A stretch of 64,000 nt of DNA from Flavobacterium sp. AG291 (GTDB lineage Bacteria > Bacteroidota > Bacteroidia > Flavobacteriales > Flavobacteriaceae): the NCBI RefSeq assembly GCF_003350375.1, contig NZ_QQAR01000016.1, forward strand, positions 1 to 64,000. The letters run 5' to 3'. Shown here one piece after another: positions 52,801-60,900 of this stretch. Position 1 is the stretch's first letter; the number at the start of each line of letters is the position of its first letter. Position numbers and translations under genes: made by a program. The notes beneath the pieces were generated by a model that did no database searches, was not told where the DNA came from, and worked only from the letters and a program-made list of their open reading frames with translations.

Positions 52801-54679
52801 CTGTAGGCACAAATGTTGTAGGTACAAGCCATGCTCTTACAAAGTCGGCATTACTTTGGCCATTTACTTTTAAATCAAAAGATACACTAAGCTGACCAAC
52901 AGCTGGAGGGATTATCACGTCCCTGTATGCATGAACTATTGATGCAGAAGTTATGGTGTATACATTTGTTAAACCATTATCATTACTTATATATAAAGAG
53001 TTAGCAGGACTTTTAGCAGTAGCATTGCCTACATACCATTTATTAGCCTGATTTCCGTTTACAATAGAAAAGCCATGTGTAGTACCGTCAAAATTCTCAA
53101 TATATGGTAAAGCAACAGGGACCTGAGTTGTAGAGAAAGCAAAAGGGCCCGACCAGATACTATAGGTGCCGTTATTACAGTTTGCCCTTACATAGTATTC
53201 GTAATTAGTAGCAGGACTAAAGCTTACACCTGCTGTTGTAGCAGTAATATTCAGGTTTGTATTTTGGGTTACATTTTGCCCGTTACCTGTAGGCAGTCCT
53301 AAACCTGCGTTTTGCACTACAATTTGCCATGCAGTAGCAGTACTGTTCCATGAAAGGTTTGCTGACGTTGACGTGTTTCCGTTAGCGGTAAGAGCTGTGG
53401 GTTCGTTACAGGCAACCTGCTGAACTGTTAATGTATAAGGTGTTGTTTGAGGAGTACCATTTGTACTTACTACAAAATAATATGTAGTATTAGCAGTTAC
53501 TGCAAAAGAAGGTATGATTGCAGAAGCAGAAGCAGATGCAACTGCTCCGGCAAGACAGCTGGTTCCTATAGATGAACATGAATTGTAAACAAAAAGACCT
53601 GCAGCACCTCCTGTATTAGAGAGTGTGATGTTGATATTTCCGTTTGTAGTAGCAGTATATGCGTATATTACTTCATTACCATTAAGGTAGTTTCCGGTAC
53701 CTACACAACTTGTGCCTGGTGTTCCGTCTACATGGTCGCCAAAGTTAGCTGTGTTATTTGTAGTGCTGTAAGGTAATACGGTAGGTATAACTATTGGGTC
53801 AGAACAGTATTCACCCAAAGCATTAGTTGAGTACGGGAATGGACCTATCCAGTCACTTTTTACTCCGCCTGTACAAACAGATCGTACATAGAATTTGTAA
53901 TCAGTATTTTCTGTTAGCCCACCTTGTGTATATGGAAGTGTTCCTGAATAACTTACACCTGTGCCTGTTGGTATACCTAAAGCCGGTAAGTTCTCAATTT
54001 CCCATGATAGAGTACCGGCATTACCAGACCAATTTAGTACCGCACTATTGGTGGTAATGTTTGCCACACTAAGATTAGAAGGAGGATCGCATGGAGTAAC
54101 AACTTCTACATTGTCAATGAGCCATCTGTCCATATTGTCACCTTCCATTATAAATGCTATACGGATTTGCTGACCTATGTAGGCAGCAGGAAGAGCAAAT
54201 GATTTTTGATTGTAAACGGTTTGTGTAGGGTTAAGTACAAATTCCGACATAGGGGCTACAAGATCTACCCATGGAAGGTTTTGTACGGGTACTGATGAAT
54301 CAGTAACAATCGCTATCTTAATTTTGTAAATACTTCCCTGATCTCCAAGAACTGTAAGTCGTGAAGAGAAGTTTAATTTAGCATTTAAGGGACCGTTAAA
54401 CTGTGGTGTAATTAACCAGTTTGTGGGTATAGGTGCTCCCGGTGATACATTTTCTCTTTGCAGGTATGCTGCATAAGATCCTGTTTCAGCAGGGGTGTTA
54501 GTATCACCTAAAACGGTTTGTTTCCAGGTGATGTTTCCTATCTGATTGTATACAACCCAACCTCCCTGGGGAGCTGCCGGGGTACCTGTCCATGGAGATT
54601 CAAATCCTTCCATAGCAAGCTGCCCATAAGTACAAAAAGACAGTAATGATACTATGATCATCAATGTAAATTTCCTCAT
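46862..54679 (-). CDS. Giant adhesin-like T9SS type B protein, paralogue B
   Basis: A 2605-residue secreted protein closely matching paralogue C in order of domains. Signal peptide ~1-19 (ends CTYGQ). Residues 20-200 are cleaved-adhesin/choice-of-anchor-J-like (MEGFESPWTGTPAAP, then NMDRWLIDNVEVV). Then come Fn3, a PPC-like domain and Fn3. Two adhesin-like jelly-rolls start near 525 and 800 (NKWYVG, NKWVVG), with Fn3 between and after. Four Cys-containing PPC-like repeats start at residues 1081, 1218, 1358 and 1493. A choice-of-anchor-L-like domain spans ~1632-1890 (LVSEVLINSECALVSNIT, then FLFASTEYGSYQC). Ig-like and Cys-Asp/Gly repeats (ACDSYTLPAL) follow to ~2360, then a further Ig-like pair. 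Residues ~2522-2605 form the type B sorting tail (GISPNGDGMNDVFDL). Probably a surface adhesin. Confidence 0.9.
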   Translation of the reverse strand: MRKFTLMIIVSLLSFCTYGQLAMEGFESPWTGTPAAPQGGWVVYNQIGNITWKQTVLGDTNTPAETGSYAAYLQRENVSPGAPIPTNWLITPQFNGPLNAKLNFSSRLTVLGDQGSIYKIKIAIVTDSSVPVQNLPWVDLVAPMSEFVLNPTQTVYNQKSFALPAAYIGQQIRIAFIMEGDNMDRWLIDNVEVVTPCDPPSNLSVANITTNSAVLNWSGNAGTLSWEIENLPALGIPTGTGVSYSGTLPYTQGGLTENTDYKFYVRSVCTGGVKSDWIGPFPYSTNALGEYCSDPIVIPTVLPYSTTNNTANFGDHVDGTPGTSCVGTGNYLNGNEVIYAYTATTNGNINITLSNTGGAAGLFVYNSCSSIGTSCLAGAVASASASAIIPSFAVTANTTYYFVVSTNGTPQTTPYTLTVQQVACNEPTALTANGNTSTSANLSWNSTATAWQIVVQNAGLGLPTGNGQNVTQNTNLNITATTAGVSFSPATNYEYYVRANCNNGTYSIWSGPFAFSTTQVPVALPYIENFDGTTHGFSIVNGNQANKWYVGNATAKSPANSLYISNDNGLTNVYTITSASIVHAYRDVIIPPAVGQLSVSFDLKVNGQSNADFVRAWLVPTTFVPTAGTAITTANSGGIQVGGNLQLTPDWTLQNLVVEAAALSNSTRRLVFEWTNNTAVGTQTPGAIDNLAVKVISCSSPTALTLASATPNSATFNWVAPGGTTPSEYEYYYSTTTTAPTETTVAQGSVSAPATSATIPSLSSSQTYYVWVRSSCGASGKSFWTGPVSVIIPQVPANLDLTQNFDGPSHEFSFLNGTQINKWVVGSATSSSAAKSLYITNDEGLTNGYANSSPACVVHAYRDINIPVGATEVAIEFDFKCLGENGAGSLPVDYMRVWMVPVTFAPTPGTQIIAAGAGSGDRIKVGGDLNNSPEWTTKYLATPVTAYAGTTRRLVFEWRNDFNNVGLPAAALDNLNIKVVTCDKPINLAVKNVTNTTATLDWDQTGTASNWQILLYEAEGHTPPSASTSGVPYAGISEYTLTPGAVTYGTQYVYYIRTMCGSTVGNSQWAGPFYFTLRPVNDDCSTPTPITVSPDLTCTNFASGNVYGATASTGITTTCTGTPDDDIWYEFVATSPSVNVNFSNITNSTQLTHTLYSGNCTALSQVTSCGTITANATTHTNLVVGQTYKLRIWTFTSTPLQKTTFQLCLTTPPAPPVNDEFAGALTVPVSPNYDCENPLSGSVISASQSSVPLICTATGLVASNDVWFKFVAQNTTHKIKITGINGSTTDMLHELHAAAGTATTPLYCSDADESFANNLTIGQTYYIRVYTKVANSATIKQNTTFSVCVGTPPPAPVNDECANAIVVLTNPTTVCDNIVNGTIASATASPQANTCSNTADDDVWFEFVATSTAHIIDLKNVNSGTDDLYHSVYQGSACGSLTQLYCSDINQSLASNLTVGETYKIRVWSATSTPNQSSKFQLCVSTPPPPAPNDECANATILQVNQDANCNLSTVANVYGATASPEPNTCGNTNDDDDIWFEFTATHTTHLISLSYITGTTSDLYHVVYSGDQCGSLTQLYCSDANASTAANLIVGNTYKIRVYSNTTDPNQTSQFNICVRVPNSPIDVITDTYSIEQLVSEVLINSECALVSNITSKSQADQNGVASIAYFDANGATFPFNYGVVMSTGNALLAEGPFVNNTNIASGSTTWPGDAELNNITVANDPTQTAGTNDASILEFDFVPLTNKFSFDFLFASTEYGSYQCDFTDSFAFILTEPNGNKKNLAVIPGTNIPVSVTNIKDGQYNASCGSQNIEYFGQNNFVQPLGAAINFNGQTIPMKAEADVVPGEIYHIKLVIADYRDRARASAVFLGGGSFDIGDLDLGGDLLVANGTALCDTETHTLDSGMTGYQYDYTWFKDGIVIPDATESTYIVTEPGTYGVQVSMDNISCTYEGKVVIENYTSINELTGNPVNLTACDASGLSTFDLTSNVDALLAPLTTPADYSITIHLTQDDANNGVNAIDSATYTAFANTTENLQTLWTRTVYKTTTCYGIKPFDLIVQDLTPVYTITPDYSICEGTSGTIEVVITDTDSTPVTYTWTKDGAPLAETTASITVTEAGAYTVVLDRTGCTATATVNVAVIPTPVADAPADVTACGSYELPVLSANNNYYNATTNALVVAGTVITETTTFNIVASSGTTPECTAQNTFTVTINNTLVIPAIDDVTACDSYTLPALAMGNYYTEAGGPTGTGTLLNEGDTITASQTIYVYAETGTVPNCTAEISFEVTITTSPVADAPADVNVCDSYELPALTTGNEYYAEQGGMGNPIPAGTILSATQTIYVFAKNGNCTDENAFTVNITPTPVFTLGAPQAACAASNITITVSETNFNEGEATYAWTLDGSAIDGGSSIVASGFGIYTLTVTVNNCTHSESVEITQNNEQIDLLIIDGCEGGDYMIEVTDADGSFNIDTASYSWTGPNGFTSTAREFVAPSAGEYFVTVTTAEGCTGEDSIIVSDTSCEIQRGISPNGDGMNDVFDLTALNVKKLSIFNRYGQEVYSKNDYKKEWGGQTNNGNELPTGTYFYVIERATGENNTGWIYINRQQ
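49786..51438 (-). repeat. Four ~137-codon PPC-like repeats in paralogue B
   Basis: Units start with ND-(D/E)-(C/F)-(A/S) at residues 1081, 1218, 1358 and 1493, giving gaps of 137, 140 and 135 codons. Each holds DVWFxFVA or DIWYEFVA, a SG-x-C-x-x-L-T-Q core (LYCSD in three) and VGxTYKxR or TYYIRV, ending in a Pro-rich linker. One unit (1218) has lost the first Cys (NDEFAG). Confidence 0.8.
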
Positions 54680-54706
54680 AATTATAACGTTAGCTTAATT
54701 TGAGGG

Positions 54707-54714
54707 CAAAGTTA
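54707..54714 (-). promoter_or_regulatory. Putative -7 promoter box for paralogue B
   Basis: Read on the minus strand the sequence is TAACTTTG, an exact TAnnTTTG match, 28 nt before the start codon. No -33 TTG is seen at the usual spacing. Confidence 0.45.
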
Positions 54715-54880
54715 TCTAAAGATTAAATAGGAGGTTAATTAAAATTGAACTTTTCTGTCTTTTTTCTTTAACACTTTTGAGTTATTTGTTATATAATTAT
54801 TGTTTTATAGATTAATTGTTATTTTTAACTTTTTTAAAAGTAGGAATTATTTATATATTAAATAGCTGATAATGTATAAA

Positions 54881-54911
54881 AATAAAGGGCTGCCTAATAG
54901 GCAGCCCTTTG
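54881..54911 (-). terminator. Terminator after paralogue C
   Basis: AAAGGGCTGCC and GGCAGCCCTTT (54884-54894, 54900-54910) form a perfect 11-bp stem, followed on the minus strand by TATTTTTATA. It separates the units of C and B. Confidence 0.88.
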
Positions 54912-54950
54912 TAATGTATATAACTTATTTGTGTTTAAAAGTTACAAAAA

Positions 54951-57900
54951 TTAATTTTGACGATTAATATATATCCAACCGGTAGTAGATTCACCTGTAG
55001 AACGTTCTATCATATAGAAGTATGTTCCTGTTGGTAATTCATCACCTTTATTGGTTTGACCAACCCATTCATTCTTATAATCGTTTTTAGTATATACTTC
55101 CTGACCATAACGGTTGTAAATGCTCAGTTTTTTAACGTTAAGAGTAGAAAGGTCAAATGCATCGTTGTATCCATCACCGTTTGGTGATATACCTCTCTGA
55201 ATATCACAGCTGGTGTCTGAAATCACAATAGAGTCTTCTCCAATACATCCATCAGGTGTAGTAATGGTTATAAAGTATTCACCTGATGAAGGAGCAGCAA
55301 ACTTACGTGCGGCAGATGTAAATCCATTAGGGCCTGTCCATGAGTAAGTGGCTGTATCAATGTTGAATGAACCATCTATATCTGTCACTTCGATCATGAA
55401 CTCTCCACCTTCACAACCATCAACAATCAGAAGATCTATCTGGGCAGTATTTTGACTTACCAGAACGCTTTCAGAATGAGTGCAGTTGTTTACAGTTACA
55501 GTTAGGGTATATGTTCCGAATCCTGAAGCAACTATACTGCTTCCTCCAGTTAGAGGAGCTCCTTCAAGAGACCACTCATAGGTAGCATCACCAAGATTAA
55601 AGTTGGCTCCGCTAACATTTATAGTGATGTTAGAAGCAACACAAGAAGACTGAGGTTCTCCAAGACTAAATACCGGAGTAGGAGTTACAGTTACAGTAAA
55701 CATATGCTCATCAGAACAGTTTCCGTTTTGGGCAAATACATAAATCTGTTGAGAAGAAGAAATAAGATCTCCTGCTGCAAGCGGATTACCTGTACCACCA
55801 GGACCAGTATAATAGTTTCCTGTAGTAAGAGCCGGAAGCACATAGCTATCACAAACGCTTACATCACCAGGTGTGTCTACCACAGGAGTTGGGGTAATAG
55901 TTACTGTAAAGCTTTCTTCACCAAAACAGTTTGGAGTACCACCTGTTTCTTCATATATATAAATTAACTGAGTACTTGTAATTACATCACCTTCACTAAG
56001 CATAGTGCCTGTTCCGTTTGGACCAGTATAGTAGTTGTTGCTTGAATGAACAAGTGCAGGAAGCTCGTAGCTATCGCAAGCAATCTGGTCACCCGGAGAT
56101 GCAACTACTGGGTTAGGCGTAATAGTAATAGTAAATGTGTTTTCAGAAGTACAGTTAGGAGTAGTACCACTTTCTGCACGAACAATCAATGTTTGTGAAG
56201 ATGTAATAATCTCACCGGCATTAACAGGAACATTAGCTAAAGTAAAGTAACCATTTCCTGGGCTAAGTGCAGGTAAAGTATAGCCACCGCAAATTGCCAC
56301 ATTAGCAGGAGCGTCTGCAACAGGAATTGGAGTTACCACAACGTTAACTGTCGCGCTTGTTGAACATCCTGTTCTGTCAAGAACTACCGTATATGCTCCA
56401 CCTTCTGTAACTGTTATTGATGGAGTAGTGTCAGGAAGTGGATTTCCGTCTTTAGTCCATGTATACGTTACAGGATTAGGGTCAGTGTCTGTAATCACCA
56501 CATCAATAGTGTCAGATGTTCCGTCACATATTGAGAAATCACTATCAATGGTGTATTGAGGAGTAAGATCCTGAACTACCAGATCAAATGATTTAATACC
56601 AACACAAGTTGTTACATTATATACTGTTCTTGTCCAAAGAGTCTGAAGGTCTTCAGTAGTATTTGCAAAAGCAGTATATGTAGCAGGGTCGATAGCGTTT
56701 ACAGCATTGTTAGCATCATCCTCAGTTAAATAGATAGAAACATCAAAGTTAGCTGGATCTGTAGGTAACGATAGTAGCGCATTTACATTTGGAGTCAGGT
56801 CAAAAGTGCTGAAACCAGAAGCGTCACATTGAACCAGATTTACAGGGTCTCCTGTAAGTTCGTTAACCGGAGTATAGAACTCAACAACTACGATACCTTC
56901 ATATGAGCAAGAGATATTATCTATTGTAACCTCTACACCATAAGTACCAGATTCGGTAACTTCATAAGTAGGCTGGTCAGCATTAGGGATAAGATCACCG
57001 TCTTTGTACCATGCATAGTTGTACTGATCACCAACAAGGCCGGAATCAAGGGTTTTACTTTGAGTATCACAAAGTGCAGTTCCGTTATCTACAGTAAGGT
57101 TACCACCCATGTCGATTTCTCCAATATCAAATGTACCACCTCCTAAGAATACGGCAGAGTTAAATAATGAATCTGAGTAATCGGCAATAACAAGCTTAAT
57201 ATGATAACTTGTATTTGGTATAACATCGGCTTCTGCTGTCAGAGGTTTTGTTTGCCCCTGGAAGTTGATAGCTGCTGCCATCGGATCCGTTTGGTTCATT
57301 TGTCCAAAATACTGAACGTTCTGAGAACCACAACCTGTGTTGTACTGCGAGTCTCTAATATTGGTAACACTCACAGGAATGTTAGTGTTAGGAAGAACAG
57401 CAAGGTTTTGTTCATTACCATCTGAGTCGGTAAGGATAAATGCAAACGCATCAGAGAATGTACATTGGAATGTACCATATTCAGCAGATGCAAACAGGAA
57501 GTCGAATGTAAATTTATTCGTTAGCGGAATAAAGTCAAATTCAAGAAGCGTTGCATTTTGAGTACCATTTACCTGTGCCGGGTTGTTGGCAACGATAATA
57601 TCATTCAGGTCGGCATCACCTACCCAGTTCAATGCACCACCACCGGTATTAGTACCTGTATAAGGTCCCTGAGCAAGTACAGCATCACTAGTTGCAAGTA
57701 CAACCCCATAAGAGAATGGGAAAGTAGCACCATTAGCGTCAAAATAACTGATACTTGTTGCTCCACCAAAATTTGACTGTGATACAGACGTAATGTTACT
57801 CACAAGAGCACATTCTGAGTTGATTAAAACTTCATTTACTAACTGATCTACAGTGTATAAGTTAGGGTTAACAACTATAGGCGTATTAGGAATTCTTATA

Positions 57901-60900
57901 CATACATCAAACTGTGTAGTTTGAGCTGTTGTTGCATTAGAGTATACTCTGATCTTATACTCGTTTCCAACAATAAGACCGCTTGCAACACTTGAGTTAG
58001 CGTCGCTACAATATACCTGAGTAAGAGTACTACAGTTAGTACCTGAATAAAGAACATGGTATAAATCGGTTGTACTACCTATAATATTAGTTAAAGATAT
58101 CAGGTGAGTTGTATGAGTTGCTGTAAACTTAAACCAAACGTCGTCATCGTCATTAGTATTTCCACAAGTATTTGCTTCAGGTGATGCTGTTGCACCATAT
58201 ACGCTTGCAGTAGCTGTTAGCGTACAGTTAGAGTCCTGGTTAACCGGTACAGTGATAGCAGTCGCACACTCATCATTTGTTGGAGGAGGTGGAGGAGTGC
58301 TTACACATAGTTGGAAGGCACTTGTCTGGTTAAGTGTAGCTGTATTAGTCCAAACCCTTACTTTATATGTTTGTCCTGCAGTTAAACCTGTAGCAAGGCT
58401 ATAGTTAGGATCGCTACAGTACAATTGTGTTAATGTACCGCATACATCACCAACATAAACAGCGTGGTAAAGATCTGTTGTAGAACCTGTAATATTTTTA
58501 AGTTCTATAATGTGCGCTGTGCCGGTAGCAACAAATTCAAACCAAACATCATCGTCATCATTAACGTTACCACATGTATTTGCTTCAGGAGATGCAGTTG
58601 CCGATTGAACAGTTCCGTCTACTACATCTTCGCATATCATAGTTGGGTTAACCGGAGCCGTTATCGCACCGGCACATTCATCATTTGCAGGAGGTGGAGG
58701 TGGAGTTCCTACACACACATTAAATGCTGATGTTTGTCCTGCTGTTGCAGTCCAGGAATATATACGTATATAATAGGTTTGTCCAACAGTTAGGTTGTTA
58801 GCCCAGCTATCGTTAGGGTCGCTACAGTATAATTGCGTTAGAGCTCCACAGTTTGTACCAGAGTAAAGCACGTGGAATAAATCTGTAGTACCCCCTGTAA
58901 TGTTTAGAAGGCTGATTCTGTGAGTTGCATTAGTGGCTACGAATTTAAACCATACGTCATCATCATCAGTACCTCCACAAGTATTTGCTTCCGGTGAAGC
59001 TGTCGCAGAATAGATCGTTCCGGCTGCAGTATCAGAACATACTAAAGTAGGATTTACAGGTACAGTAACTGCTCCTGCACAGTCGTCGTTTGCCGGCGGT
59101 GGTGGCGGAGTAGTGATACATACCTGGAATGCTGATGTCTGTCCTGCGGTTGCAGTCCATGAATATACTCTTATGTAATAAGTTTGTCCTACAACAAGGT
59201 TATTAGCCACGCTGTTATTAGGATCACTACAGTAAAGCTGAGTTAATGCACCACAGTTGTTTCCTGAATATACAACGTGGAAAAGGTCGGTAGTACTTCC
59301 TGTTACATTGTTCAGGTTGATGTTGTGGGCTGTGTTAGTAGCTACGAATGTAAACCAAACATCGTCGTCTTTAGTACCGCCACACGTAGTAGTTTCAGTA
59401 GACGCAGTGGCACCTAAAATACTTCCGTTTACAAAATTCGTACAGTTTAAGTCCGGATTTGTAAGCACAGGTGTAGCATTAGCACAGTCGTCATTTGCCG
59501 GTTTAAGTGCAAAGGTAAACGGTCCTGCCCATTTACTGTTTCCGTCAGTGCCACCACAAATGGATCTTACGTAGAATACATATTGTGTACCAGGCATAAA
59601 CGTACCTACAGCTGGTGTAAGTTCGCTTGTTCCTGTAACTGGAGTTCCTGTTGTTGTTGCAGTAGGAGCTACTGCGCCGGTTGCAGGCATGTAAACAACT
59701 TCCCAGTTGGTTGCCGATCCCGGTTCTGTCCAGTCTAGTGTTGCATTAGTGCTTGTAACGTTAGTTGCAGTAAGGTTAGCCGGTTTAGGACAGGTAACTA
59801 CAGATACATTGATATTATCAACTGCACCTGCAGGCTGCGCACCTAAAATACCGTCATTTCTCCATTCAAATACTAAACGTCTTGTCTGGTTCTGGTAAGT
59901 AGCAACCGGAGTGTCAAATGAAATATTTGTCCAGTCAGGAGTGGTTTGCAGGTTGCCTCCCAGTTGTACCCTGTCTCCCGAACCTACAGCAGCTGCTGTA
60001 ATTTGTGTTCCTGTAGTTGGTACAAAAGTAGTTGGTACCATCCATACCCTGATGTAGTCCCATCCTGCTTCTCCCACAGTTTTGTAATCAAAGGTTACTG
60101 ATATTTCACCAGCAGTTGCAGGGATAGTAATATCTCTGTAGGCATGAACTACAGATGCAAGGTTAACATTATATCCGTTAGTAGCGCCGTTGTCATTAGT
60201 TACATACAAAGAGTTTGATGGGCTTAAACTTGTTGCCGATCCAACAACCCAAATATTAGGCTGAGTTCCATTGCTAAGTGAGAAGTTGTGGGCTCCTGAA
60301 TCAAAATTCTGAACAAGATTTAAAGTTGCCGGAATTTGAGGAACTACAACAGCTACCGGGCCTATCCAGAAACTCTTGTCTGTTGTTCCACAGCTGCTTC
60401 TTACCCACATATAATATGTTTCTGAAGGGTTTAAAGGCGATATGGTTGCTGTAGTTGTTGTACCACCTACTACACTTCCCGACGGAGTTGTAGTAGCAGT
60501 AGGTCCTGCAGCAGAGTTTTGAGAATAGTAATAGTCATAACCTGCAGGTGGAGTTCCGGCAGGAGCTGTCCATGTATATGTCGCACTCGATTGTGTTGCT
60601 GAAGCCATAGTAAGTCCTGTTGGGGCAGGACATGTTACAACCTTAATATTAAGATTGTCTATAGCTCCGGCAGGTTGTGCACCTGTAAAGGCATCATTTC
60701 TCCATTCAAATACAAGTCTTCTTGTACCTGTTATCGCAGAAACGTTTACCGTATTATTTACAGTTGTCCATGTTGGGTAAAGATGGAAGTTTCCACCTAC
60801 CTGAACCCCACCACTGTTTGCTGCTGTAATTTGAGTGCCCGGCGTAGGTGTAAAGCTAACCGGTACCAGCCATGCTCTAATGTAGTCAGTATTATTTTGT

